This document shows positions 26,716 through 37,900 of a DNA stretch of 64,000 bases, in pieces. The stretch is taken from assembly GCF_033807715.1 (NCBI RefSeq), contig NC_084599.1:14172625-14236624 (forward strand), written 5' to 3'. The DNA comes from Cololabis saira. Lineage: Eukaryota; Chordata; Actinopteri; Beloniformes; Belonidae. The notes beneath the pieces are model-generated. The model was not told where the DNA came from. It was given only the letters and a program-made list of their open reading frames with translations, and did no database searches. Every line of letters starts with the position of its first letter. Position 1 is the first letter of the stretch. The translations under genes were made by a program, and so were the position numbers.

Positions 26716-26803
26716 GGATCTATCCAGGGTGTACCCTAACCTTTTGCCTGAAGAAAACTGGAAAAGCGTTCAGCGTGAGGTATAGATGCTGGATGGATGG
26801 ATA
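26716..26803 (+). mobile_element. LINE 3' tail with GGAT repeat
   Basis: GGATCTATCCAGGGTGTACC, CTTTTGCCTGAAGA, GTATAGATGCTGGATGGATG and a final GGATGGATGGAT match the general form of the abundant fish RTE/L2-like 3' tail that ends in GGAT repeats. Only the last 90 bases are present. Confidence 0.5.
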
Positions 26804-27455
26804 AAATGATGACTTTTATCATAAATTCACCACTCAGTCTCATTCTTGATTGAAGTTGATCATAAAATGTCCTCAGCCAAAAGAAATGTTGAACCACCCT
26901 GCGTAAAGACGAGTCAAATTCATAAATCTCTCAGCAGTGTGAAAGCGGAACCACAACATAAAACAGAGAGCAGCTCTCAAGTTTAAAGCATTAACAGAAT
27001 TCTCCAGATTCTACTATTTTTTCATGATAATATGTTATGAAAATGATAAAAACCCCATGTTTTGAAAAAAAGTTAAAAATCAAGCGATGCCGTTCTTAAG
27101 TGTTCTTGACCTTTTCACCCACACAGCCTTTCATGGACCATTGTAGTCCACGTTATTTACTCCTGAAAGACTCATTTTCTCTGGCATGCGTCATTTTCAT
27201 GGCCTGTTATCAGGGAACATTACTGACATGACCAACAAGATCTCAAAAGCAGCATGTGTGACGGATTGGTCAGTTCAGTACCTCATATTTTGTTTTGGAT
27301 TATTTATTTTTTTCGGTTAAATGTCAGATTTCAATGATTTGCTCATCATTGGTTTATTGTATAAAATGTGCCTTTTTTTATAATTCTTTTAGAGATAGGG
27401 TTGTTCTGTCTTTAGTTCTCAAATCAAGTGTCTGTTATTGGCTTTAAGCTGAATA
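26804..27455. other. no gene recognised
   Basis: AT-rich unique sequence; nothing supportable. Confidence 0.4.
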
Positions 27456-27513
27456 TACACTCACCAGCCACTTACCTTATAAAGTGGCTGGTTTATTTAT
27501 GCATTTGAGTGTA
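27456..27513. repeat. foldback repeat (two paired stems)
   Basis: TACACTCA (27456-27463) pairs with TGAGTGTA (27506-27513), and directly inside CCAGCCACTT (27464-27473) pairs with AAGTGGCTGG (27482-27491). A sequence beginning TACACTCACC is dispersed in fish genomes as far as I recall. Probably a short MITE remnant. Confidence 0.5.
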
Positions 27514-27790
27514 TGAGAAAGTTTCTTATAGCTATTTGTGCGGTTTCTGAATAGGTTTGTGAGCAGTATTTAAACATAGACTATATAAGAAACGGACAAA
27601 CCTTTGTCATCGCCCGTAAGTTTTCAGAAAAGTCCTTTTGAAGCCTCTTTTTCCTCATACCACAGCTTGTGAAGGACTTGTGAAGGACATGCCTCCCTTA
27701 TTTCAGTCTATGCTGCTGCTTGAGCTTGACTGGCTTAGCTTGTGCTAATATGTGATGATGCTAATAAATATTACTTTTCATCATTTTTGA

Positions 27791-28042
27791 TCATGTCGGT
27801 CCAAACATCCTCCTTTTCATTCTCGCTACCAAAACAGCACCCAAAATGAGTGCTACCCCAAATGAAACGAGGACCAGGAGAGCCCCCCTAAGTTCTGCTC
27901 TCAGGGGCCCGCTGGGTTTAGAGCTGCTGTGGTCAGGCGAGGCTGCAGGCGTCAAGGGCTGATGTTCTCTGGGTCCCAGCAGACTTCTGCTGGGCAGGGG
28001 TCTGCAAGGATCTGCCATGGCTCCCAGCTCCTTCAAGTCACG
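27791..28042 (-). CDS. candidate host terminal exon with one transmembrane segment
   Basis: On the minus strand a GC-rich frame ends at a TGA at 27791-27793. A plausible splice acceptor, a pyrimidine-rich stretch followed by GGACAG, ends at 28043, so a terminal exon of about 83 codons could begin with RDLKELGAMADPC. The product would have a Pro/Ser-rich stretch, then a hydrophobic run of about 20 residues (GALLVLVSFGVALILGAVLV), then ARMKRRMFGPT. That is the layout of a type I membrane protein C-terminus with a short basic cytoplasmic tail. I do not recognise the family. The region is more GC-rich than its surroundings and in no identified transposon. An in-frame Met (MADPC) could also start a small single-pass protein. 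Chance remains a serious alternative. Confidence 0.3.
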   Translation of the reverse strand, partial: RDLKELGAMADPCRPLPSRSLLGPREHQPLTPAASPDHSSSKPSGPLRAELRGALLVLVSFGVALILGAVLVARMKRRMFGPT

Positions 28043-28265
28043 CTGTCCGCCAAAGAAAAACACCACACCCCTAATTGTAAAAATGTGTTGCTCTGTATAA
28101 TTTTACCTGATTGTGATACAAAAAGAAAAATAACTAACCAAGTTGTCATTGATTTTAAATCTAGCTATGGAGACCAAAACCTTAGTTTGAACCCAGCTTG
28201 GACTCGGTGGAGATTGGCATCAACCCGGAAATTGAAATGTTGGCACTGGTATTTTAAAAAGAAAC

Positions 28266-28330
28266 TTTATTTATTTATTTATTACGTTTATTTGTGTTAG
28301 GGACAATGTACAAAATGACATTAGTGACAG
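28266..28330 (-). mobile_element. retroelement 3' end with TTTA-repeat tail
   Basis: (TTTA)n at 28266-28283 is followed by GTTTATTTGTGTTAGGGACA and ATG. The same motif order occurs at 55898-55935 after a CTTT microsatellite. Two copies with different simple-repeat tails at the same side suggest the 3' end of a non-LTR element read on the minus strand. Confidence 0.4.
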
Positions 28331-28348
28331 AGATGAGAAAAGATGCTG

Positions 28349-28423
28349 TGGCAGGGTTGAGGAGCTGCAGCCACTCAGGCTGACGGGACACAGGTGTGGC
28401 CCGTCAGCCTCTCCACCCTGCCA
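28349..28423. repeat. 75-bp imperfect hairpin
   Basis: TGGCAGGGT (28349) pairs with ACCCTGCCA (to 28423), and inside it AGGCTGACGGG (28377-28387) pairs exactly with CCCGTCAGCCT (28400-28410). It lies just upstream of the LTR, with no known function. Confidence 0.5.
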
Positions 28424-28499
28424 GCCTTGGGGCCCCCGTAGCACTCGCCCTGCTACAGATGCTTTGTACCGGATTTAGCTTACTAGCTACTTTCCATCC

Positions 28500-28928
28500 T
28501 GTGATGACCCTGTTTAATTGTGGGCGCGCCTAACTTTCTCTCTATTTGTCTTTGAGGAGTCTGATGTGAGATGAGCTGATTGGGCTGATTTGGAGCACCT
28601 GGGCCCAGTACTACAGTACTACAGTACTACAGTACGACAGTACGACAGTACTACAGTGTTCCAGTCTATAAAACCTCCCTGCCTTCAGTGTGGCTCTCTC
28701 TTCCCTGCCAGCCTTCATTTGCTTGGTTTTGATTTTATTTTGCTTAACAACACGCACCACACATTTTCCACATTCACACACTGACACTACTGACGCTGAT
28801 CTCCACACCTCACAAGTTGATTTATTTTGCGTTGCCGTATTTTACTTTAAAATAAATGGCATAGGCTATATTTATTTGTGCTGTGTTTTTTTCCGTTTTT
28901 GTCATGGCCTATGGGCCAGGTTATGACA
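28500..28928 (+). mobile_element. 5' LTR of an LTR retrotransposon (Ty3/gypsy-like)
   Basis: The LTR starts TGTGATGACC and ends GGTTATGACA, an imperfect inverted repeat with TG...CA limits. Inside, in order, are a run of ten-base ACAGTACTAC-type repeats (about 28609-28658), a TATA box (TATAAAA, 28667-28673) and a polyadenylation signal (AATAAA, 28851-28856). This is the U3-R-U5 order of a plus-strand LTR. A primer binding site follows 7 bases later. No matching 3' LTR and no gag or pol frame are seen in the window, so the internal part is lost or rearranged. The superfamily is inferred from general layout only. Confidence 0.65.
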
Positions 28929-28935
28929 GAATGGG

Positions 28936-28963
28936 TGGTGTCAGAAGTGGGATTTGAACCCAC
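28936..28963 (+). other. primer binding site, tRNA-Leu type
   Basis: TGGTGTCAGAAGTGGGATTT followed by GAACCCAC is complementary to the CCA end and T-arm of vertebrate tRNA-Leu. Its position just downstream of the LTR end is that expected for priming of minus-strand DNA synthesis. The match runs about 28 bases, longer than the usual 18. Confidence 0.7.
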
Positions 28964-29325
28964 TTGGGAGACCAGAAAATTAAATTAAATTAAATTCCAA
29001 CTGAAAGAGAGCCACCGAAGAATGTGGCATCTTGTTGATAGAAATAAAACCAGAATTGACTGGACGAGGCATTCATTATATGCTTTTTGATTCCCATTAA
29101 AAAGTAAACGATGTGGAGAAATTAGAGAAACAATGTGGAGTGAGAAGGCACGAACCATAAACAACAGAAATTGGACACATCATCGAGAGTAACTGATAGT
29201 TGCGGTCACCCCCTCAGCTGCCCCGCCCCTTCCCTGCAGCGGGCCTCCAGACATTCACTGAAGTGCTAAACAGGAATCCCCCACAGCCCCACCATAGACT
29301 GACTGACTCTGCATGGTTGCCATCA
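28964..29325 (+). other. probable LTR-element leader remnant, no frame
   Basis: About 230 bases after the primer site are AT-rich, with an AAATT repeat at 28980-28997. They may be the element's leader; no gag-like frame follows. After about 29200 the sequence looks unrelated. Confidence 0.3.

Positions 29326-29374
<49 letters not shown>
29326..29374. repeat. (TC)n(AC)n compound microsatellite
   Basis: TC repeats pass directly into AC repeats. Confidence 0.92.
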
Positions 29375-29377
<3 letters not shown>

Positions 29378-31190
29378 CAGAGAGAGACCCTTGAATGCAT
29401 GGAAGCTCAGACAGCCCAGGAATAGTCCCAGTCTGGGGTCGTTACATACAAACTATATCTGCCTCAAATAAAACCTGGTCCATTTATAGTTTTGTCCCCT
29501 GCAGTCATATATTTAAACTGAAGACTATTCATGATCAGACATTTATCATTCAGTTATATTTATTTGGGATTTTGTGCTCCACTTTGTTTTATTCTTATTG
29601 CTTTCACCTGTTATTATATCTAGCTTTCATTTTCATTATTACTTTCTATTGTAATTTCTCTTTCTGTTTTACACACACACACGTATTCATACATAGATCT
29701 AGGTGCTAATGAAGTCTGCATTCACACTGGGTGATGCTCGTATGTCTGAAAGTGCAGATGAGAGGAAAGGTCAGGAGTTCCTCAGCCTCTAGTTCCTGAC
29801 ATCGCCGTACCTCCCACGGCACCAGTTCTGAGCCTCAGTTCCCCCTCGGTGTTCAGTGAAGCACTACAGCAGCAAGGAGGGGCTTTCTTCCACCCTCGCC
29901 CCTCAACATTTGCATGGCACTTGGTATTAGGGGTTTTTCCATAAAGTAACACATAAGGTAAATGTATATATGTCACTATATGTTGATGATTTCATGTAGG
30001 ACACTCCTGCGCTTGTGTTTGTAAACTCGCTGAATCAGAAGCTGTATCTAAACTGTCGAAAGGATTCATCTTACTGTCTTAACACACTGAGAGGTGGAGA
30101 GTAGAGATGACTAAAGGAAAACACCAGCAGGAGTTTTCCGGGAGAACATTTTCTGTTTTGAGAATCATAGTTTATGAGAATGAAGTTAATGGGAAGGAAA
30201 CCGAGCTTCCTAATAATCATTGTTATAATTCATTAACATTTCTCTGTTTCCTGGTAGTTTTGTTTTAGTTCCCCTATAATTCTCGTCAGTCAGTACATAA
30301 TCTGTAAACTTCAACAGGTTTTATATAACTAATGTTACTGTGGTTACATTTATGTTTAATGTAAAGCAAGTGGGGATCTCTGAGTTGATGTTGTTGTATC
30401 TGACTATTTAATGAAGCTGATCACAGCATCTTGTGCCACTCTATTTATTATGTCACGATAGGTCACTTCATGCAACCAGTATACAGTTTGGCTGAAGTGA
30501 TGCAGATGATTTCATTTGTTTTGATCAATAAAGCTATTCAAGCGCTGAAAAGCTATTTTTAAAATGCTGCTCTGTCATCACTAGTGAAACTGCTTTGTTA
30601 AATTGCAGCTGAATCGTCTGAAATGAAAGATCAAATAGCAAACTGACACATCAAGAGTCACAGGACTGGATTTTTGATGTTCGTTTTCACGATGAAATTG
30701 ATAGCATGAGTTAGCTTAGCATAAAGACTGACAAATAGGTGGAAGAATTGATCCTGGTCCAATACCAGCTAAGCAGAACCATATTACTGACATTTTATGT
30801 AACTCTATGAAATGAACATATAAAAATCCTAACCGTAAATACTTTTGAGTGAAAGCAATTAGGCTAAGCTGTTTTCTCCCATTTTCAGGCATCATGTTAA
30901 GAAAACATGGAACCCAGTGCCCTACAATGTGAAGCCAAGGTCTGTCCACGCCTTTGTACTGCTTATGACCAACCAGGAGTCATAGCAGGCATTCTCACTT
31001 TTATAATGAACAAAACAAAACAAAGATCATTCATAGATTATTTCTTGCTAAGCAATTACTTGACTGAGAACTGTTGCTTCCCTAAGACACATGTCAGGTT
31101 AATTTACCCTGTCTTTATGTTAAACTACGCTAACAGAGGCTATACAGTCTGGAGACATTTTAATAGTTAAAGTTTCACCAAAATTAAAAT
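29375..31190. other. no gene recognised
   Basis: Unique AT-rich sequence; frames at 29395-29709 (plus), 30716-30949 (minus) and 30907-31170 (plus) lack recognisable domains. Confidence 0.4.
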
Positions 31191-31299
31191 CCATCCATCC
31201 ATCCATCCATCCATCCATCCATCCATCCATCCATCCATCCATCCATCCATCCATCCATCCATCCATCCATCCATCCATCCATCCATCCATCCATCCATC
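31191..31299. repeat. (CCAT)27 microsatellite
   Basis: A perfect tetranucleotide array of about 109 bases, 75 bases upstream of a hAT element. Confidence 0.96.
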
Positions 31300-31373
31300 T
31301 GGACTTGCTCTCAGAATATCAAACTACCTTAGAAGAATGACATAGTTGGATGATGATTATGATTATTATTTAA

Positions 31374-32037
31374 GTTATTTAAGGGTGTCAAATTAGCGCA
31401 TTAATCATGATTAATTAATTAAAGGCATATTTATGTTTTTTTAATCACTTAATCTATTTTTTAATCTCTAACTTTATTTTTTCTGTTTGCAAGTTGCCTT
31501 TATTATGAAATCTGTGTTTGCGGCGTGGGCTTCTTGTGCTTGAGTTGTGTGGAAAACATCGGTCAGACCCACCTTGAGGTGGACACTGATTAGCTGTCCC
31601 TGTGTTCTTTGCTCACCACCGAAGCAGCTCAAGTTTAGCCACATAAACGCAAAGCTCCTGGTCGTGAGCGCAGCAGCAGCTAACGTTAGCAGCAACGATG
31701 TTGCCACGGCAACGTTCTTCCCCAAACTAAACTCTCGGTCGCAGCTGCGCATGCGCACGTCTGCGACCGACAGGCTGGTGAATGTTCTTGCCAAGTGGAT
31801 GTAAATGGCTAGGATAAATAATAAATGACTTTATAAAGCCAATTTTTTGTTGTTATATATCAATCTTTTGATCTGCCTCAATAATGTAATGAATTTGAAG
31901 GAAAACACATCAAGTGGGGGGGTTTTCTCAGCAATTTTAGGTGCGATTGAAAAAGAGATTAATTATATGAATTAATTACAGATCTTAATTAATTAATCTC
32001 TCAATTTGTTTAATCACTTGACAGCACTAGTTATTTA
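31374..32037. mobile_element. non-autonomous hAT element with 8-bp target duplication
   Basis: The element is 31382-32029 (648 bp). GTTATTTA stands on both sides (31374-31381 and 32030-32037). The ends are AGGGTGTCAA on the left and TTGACAGCACTA on the right, with TTAATTAATTAA-type subterminal sequence near both, a form common in fish hAT MITEs. The interior (31500-31800) is markedly more GC-rich and carries chance frames on both strands without transposase motifs. Confidence 0.8.
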
Positions 32038-34096
32038 TGAAATGTCAGTACTCCAAATGATCAGGATTTACAACTGTTTTCTTCTTCTCACGGTCTTAAT
32101 AGGCATGCTCCGACCATGTGCTAACAATTTAGAGGCAGATTTGCTTTGTCATGATGGCTGATCTGGACACTTGATCCCCAAGCACCCAACTGGTCTCTTA
32201 ATCAGGTTGCGCCTGTCATCAAGAACGCCGTCTATTTCCAGTCAACCTGCTGTGGCAGCTAGTCATAAAAGTGAGTTATGTGATTAGGATTGCTAGCATG
32301 GACAAAGACGAGGATGAGGAAGATGAGTGCGGGGTTTCCTGGGCTCCCAGGCAGACATCTGCTGCCATCACTCTATCACTCTCCCACCACTCGCCACCCA
32401 CTCACCCTCTAAGCTGCTTGTCTGTCTGCTATACACTCTTCTGTGTAAGAGTCTCAGAGATGGCTCTTTGTGGGGAGCAGCGGCTCTCCACTGAATAATT
32501 CAAAGAGCGGCACGGACAGACAGTGGATTAAGTCCCCGAAGAGGAGGAGGAGGCGGCCTGAAACAAGAGGACAGCGGGATTTTTAGTCCATTAGAAATAG
32601 GGGGCTGTGAAATTTGCTGAAGGGGTGAGGGGGTGGACAGCGGTGTTAAAGCAGGAGGCTGGGAAGAAGGATGCTGTTGGAAGAGAAAGAGAAAGAGTGG
32701 AGGAGCGCTGCAAGGGGAGAAAAAAGAGAGTAAGATTGAAAAGGCACGTGTCATGTGAGCATTGGGAGATCCCTGAGCAGAGCTGGTCACCTGACTGACT
32801 GGAAATGCACCATGCTGACTGAGAGCAATTCCCAGAAGTCAGGTCGCTGTGCGAAACCATGACTCCCGTGCTCGTTGGCAGGAATTATAGATTTTTGTAT
32901 GGCACCGATTCTGTGATCTATAAGACATTAATACAACATGTTCTTGGCATTTTCTTTTATTTATAACAAAAACAGAATTACTGTAAAAAATATATATATA
33001 TATATATCTACTTTGATGTAAAAGATCATAAGTCACCATGAATATTGGAACCAGGGGGCGACATGTTTCCCGGATGGCTTTCTGTGTTGATAACAGAAAA
33101 ACAAAACTGTGCATTTAAATGTCAGAGGTGCAGCCTGTGATGGGCCAGTGTAACTGATCACAGTCTAAATCTGGGTAATTCTCATTTTCTTGCTCTACTG
33201 TTGACGGGGTTTCGGGCCAGCTGCCTCACGCCCACTCAGTCGCACACAAACGAACAATCTCTTACACCAAAGCAGCCACAGTGTCTCCTGCAGCCCAGCG
33301 TGCTCATGTTTGACAGAGTCATGGGGATTTGATCAGTTGTCTGTTTTTGAAATGAAACAAAAATTTTCTGATTCAGTTACATTTTCATTAAATCAGCTCT
33401 AAATGGCAGCATTTTGGGCTACCTTCCTCCCAGAAATGAAACCGGTCAGATTAGGATATGGGGGTGGGATCATTATGGTTTGATCAGTCCATCAGTCGGT
33501 CTCGTTGTTCTCACTTGACGCTTCAAAGAATATGTTCAAAAACTCAAAAAGTCAAATTCAACAAGAAATTAACTCCTGAACAAAACATGAAACTTTTTCA
33601 CTTCTCCTGGTTTAAGACCTGTCGAGTCCAGTAACTTCCCTCATAAGTAAAGTGGATACTTTATTTGTTGTTGCTTTTTCATAAATCTGAAAATTGGGAT
33701 TCTTGTCCACCTTCTGTAAAAAATTGCAGAAGTGTAACTTAATAAATAAATCCTCTGTGTGTAGAGTTGCTCCATCATGTTGCATCATCTTTTATTAGAA
33801 AAATATGATGATGATAAAAAAAGAAATGAGGTGGATTGCTGGTTGACACAGAGCAACAAAGAAGGAGGAAGGAAAAGAAAATCAGGAATTGAATTGACAA
33901 TTTAAAAAATAAATAAATGAAACAAATAGATTAAAAACTTATATAACTGAAAAGAAAATTGATGATTAAAAATAAAAAATCTTAACCTTTCACCATAATA
34001 AAAAGTAAATCCTAAGATAAAATGACAAGGAGGTTTTTCTTACCTAAACCCCGCTAGCAACATATTACTCACCATTGTTCTGGTCACGTAATGTAC
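32038..34096. other. no gene recognised
   Basis: Unique sequence including a purine-rich stretch (32530-32760), a short TA tract (32990-33008) and an A-rich zone (33890-34000). No supportable exon. Confidence 0.4.
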
Positions 34097-34959
34097 GGTA
34101 AGACTAGGGTTGCCACCCGTCCCGTAAAATACGGAATTGTCCTTTATTTGAGAAAAAAATGTTGCGTCCCGTATTGAACTAATACGGGACACGATTTGTA
34201 CCGTATTTTCATTAACTTTTACACCATATTCTAGTTGAATTATTGAAATAAATTAACTTTTACACCATATTCTAGTTGAATTATTGAAATAAGTTAACTT
34301 TTACACCATATTCTAGTTGAATTATTGAAATAAATGAACCTTTACACCATATTCTAGTTGAATTATTGAAATAAGTTAACTTTTACACCATATTCTAGTT
34401 GAATTATTGAAATAAATTAACTTTTACACCATATTCTAGTTGAATTATTGAAATAAATTAACTTTTACACCATATTCTAGTTGAATTATTGAAATAAGTT
34501 AACTTTTACACCATATTCTAGTTGAATTATTGAAATAAATGAACCTTTACACCATATTCTAGTTGAATTATTGAAATAAGTTAACTTTTACACCATATTC
34601 TAGTTGAATTATTGAAATAAATTAACTTTTACACCATATTCTAGTTGAATTATTGAAATAAATTAACTTTTACACCATATTCTTTACCTGTAGCTATATT
34701 CTACATCTGGGCTGATGTGGACATACATAGCATAGGAGGATATTTCAGTTGCTAGTATGGTTGTCTGTCTGTACAGTCATGCAAGTTCAATGCTATTAAA
34801 GCACTTTAAACTTTAAATCAAAGCATTTAGTTTTTTCATATAAAATAAACACATTTTTATTCAGTTTAGAAGTTTTGGGGCTTTTTTTTGGCTCCTGCGC
34901 TGCTGAAATCAGGGCGTCCCTTATTTCTATTTCTGAAAGGTGGCAACCCTAGGTAAGAC
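34097..34959 (-). mobile_element. hAT element carrying a 41-bp minisatellite
   Basis: The element is 34105-34951 (847 bp). GGTAAGAC occurs at 34097-34104 and at 34952-34959, an 8-bp hAT-type duplication. The ends are TAGGGTTGCCACC and GGTGGCAACCCTA, 13-bp perfect inverted repeats. The middle is a 41-bp minisatellite (34212-34683). Next to it, 34684-34755 matches, inverted, the sequence at about 61947-62043 that precedes the large array at the window end. No transposase frame is present. Strand is given as minus so that the minisatellite reads in the same sense as the terminal array. Confidence 0.85.
34212..34683 (-). repeat. 41-bp minisatellite, about 11.5 units
   Basis: TTAACTTTTACACCATATTC recurs every 41 bases. 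Two variant units (starting TGAACC) lie 205 bases apart. Together with alternating AAATAAA/AAATAAG unit ends this gives a five-unit higher-order pattern. The reverse complement reads TAGAATATGGTGTAAAAGTT and matches the unit at 62044-64000. Confidence 0.93.
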
Positions 34960-37900
34960 ATTACTAACGGAGGTTTGAGAGCAGTACAGCGAACTTTACT
35001 TCTACTCCCTGGGAAGTTACATGCTCCACCAGAGTATTGCTCATGACCAGCCAACATGGTTTGTGCCACAGCTGGTAGAGCAGCATTCAGAGCTTTGGGC
35101 TCTCTGAGTGTGACTGAATAAACGCACTGCAACCGTAACGGCACAGCTCGTTGAAGGACTTTATGGCCCGTCTCCGAGGGCAGCGCCTTTAGGCTTTGTA
35201 GCACGATCTGAAAAATGCACTCAGTATGAAAAGATGTTAAATACTTTCCATGCGTGCACGCTGGTTTGAGTTCCCCAGAGGATGCCGGCTCGGTAGTTTA
35301 TGCGTCCCTGTTGGGAATCTGGTGTTTGCTTTAGTTCTGGGTGGGTTGCGCTCTGGGTTTGTGGGTCGATGTTTTGCAGGCCAGTAGCCGCAGAAACAGG
35401 ACGGGGCAGGACTTCTGTGTTTTCAAAAGGAAGCTCTGGCTGCTGTTCCTCTCATCTCTGTAATGTTTCTGCTAAAGACTATTGTGTCCTCTGGTTCCAG
35501 GTAAGAGTAGGTGAACTAAATATTCTATGAAGTTTACTGAAACAGGCATAATCAGTGTTGGTTTCAGCACACCCACTCCGGTTTCACAGCATCATTGAGA
35601 AAAAGTCGGCAAATCTCCTCAGCACTGGTCTGTTATGAGCAAATGTGGGCCAACATCAGTGTAATGGATGTAAGAAAAATACTCATACACATAAAAATCT
35701 CCCTTTATTTCTTTCCCACCTACTCTGAGCTTCCCCTCAAAATATTACCAAATCCCATAAATGTCATTTTGGCAAAAGATGATGTCCTCTATGTGCTCTG
35801 TGCTTTAGTAGCTCAGACTACACAAGTTATTAATTCATCATGCTACCAAAAATGAGATTTGTGGTTAAAGACGCTGTCACACACCGCCTATACCTTCCTT
35901 GTACTTTATCTCATCTTTGTTTATCATGCTTTCTTTCTTGACAATGATGAGTCATTACTCAACTTTTCTTCCGAAGATTAAAAGACAAGTGTGCACATCA
36001 GTAGCTATATAAGTACATCTGTGTGCACATCTCTAATCCATCTTTGATGTAATGAATGTCAGCACTCACTTAAGGTGATGTGGAAGCCATAATCAGTCAC
36101 TGAGCTTTTGATAAAACATAATGCGGGTGAAATTGATGGAGAGGGTGATAGAGGCGATGCTGCCTTAAAACAATATGGTTTTTATTGTGCACAGCTTCTT
36201 TTTTTCCTCCTCCACACATCGATTTGAATCTGGGTGAGAGTAACCTAATGATCTCACACTGGGTTTGATGTAATGTTACAACTATCGAGAGATCAGGCAT
36301 TGTCGTGGGCCTTTTACTGGAACAAAGTTAGGTTATCTCCTCTGCAGGGTTTACTGTATCTGCCGTATTTACTGCTGCATCATCCCTCTTCTACCTCCTC
36401 ATCGCACTGCACTCTCACTTTCCTTCTACATCACCACTCTTTTTTGTTTGCTTAATCTATTTTCCTTCTCACCATTCTGTAAATTCTTGCAATATTTTCT
36501 AAACACCACATGTGTTATAATAACCACTTTTGTCCTATTTTCGTTTCATGCAGCTGTTTGGCTGCATTCTTTGATATAATTACAAGTTGAATCTAATCTA
36601 GATCATACAACACAGTTCTTTAACATTACTCTCGAAGAAGGGTTGAGGAATACTTTGACTATCTATCTCCAAAGGGGTTATTATATTATTTTAGAGAAAT
36701 GAGGAATCATCAAATAGAAATGTAACCCTTTAATGCCTGACATGAAATAATACACAGAAATCTTTTTTATAGTGTTTGTTATAAATTAAGATTAAAAACA
36801 TCCCGCAATCTTTTACACATTCTTAATATTTTGTTGTATTATTATGAATACATTTGGTAATTTATACATTTTTTATTCTTTTTTTTTTTTATTTAAAACT
36901 TTTTTTATTGCTTATAACTTAAAAACTTCATCAGCACCTCTCCCATTTTATGTGCCAGTGATGTAAAATCCTCTGGAGAGAAGAATGTCTTTAAGCTTTA
37001 ACTTTTTTTATCTCTTGATTTAACTCCTGCTCAGCCTATTCTGTGTCTCTTAATCTTCTCTAGATTTTCTTTTCCTTTTTTTTCCCAGTATAAATCAACA
37101 CAAGCAGCACAGTTGCTATTGCTGTAAAAAAAAAAAGGGGGGGTGAGTTGGAAGTCCAGCACAATTTAACAATTAAAATCATCTAAGATGTTTTACTTAT
37201 TGTTTTTTATGGACATTAAATACAGATATCACCATCAGCATTACAAAGTTCAGCATTTAACCACATATCTGAAATCATTGCTGTGTGACTGAATCTCTTG
37301 CTGATTTTAATACAAAATGTATTTATTAATAGCTTGGTGGTGAGCACAAATATTCCCCTTTCTTTCTTCTCATAACCCAAAACACAGTTTTTAAATCAAA
37401 TCACTCTCCTTTAAAGGACCCCGAGTTCACACATATCAAAAGGAAACATGTTTTTTCAAAGGCCGATGTGATTACCAGAGGTTTTATTATGAGTCCTCTG
37501 AAATGTTTTGGTCAAAATATATGAAGGAAACACAAAACTTCCTTGTCTCTTAATGACTCTGCTCAAGGGAGTTAAAGAGAGATGGACTCAACCCACTCAA
37601 CTCAACCCCCCCTGCCCACCACACGCTGGACTTTAACTCTGCACTACCTGCTTCACAGGTGCAGAAAATGCAACAAACTGGGCTGATATAATGACTGGAA
37701 AACGGTGAATGGGCTTATGATGTCTCAGAACTGAGCTGCTCAAAAGTGACCAATCAAATAATAAGGTGTTAACAAAGTGGTAGTTCAAGTTTTTTCCTTA
37801 GAAGGTACGTCCATGTCTATGGGGGGACCCTTTGTGCTATAAAATGTCCTTTTCTGTTTCATGTACTATTCCTTTTTTATGGTACTGGTGAAAATATGTT

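Noticed and set aside
28936..28963. tRNA-Leu gene or pseudogene on the minus strand
   Set aside because: Only the 3' part of the tRNA is matched, and its place right after an LTR end makes it a primer binding site.
31547..31804. GC-rich frames on both strands inside the hAT element at 31382
   Set aside because: No transposase motif (no zinc finger, DDE or dimerisation signature); element is non-autonomous.
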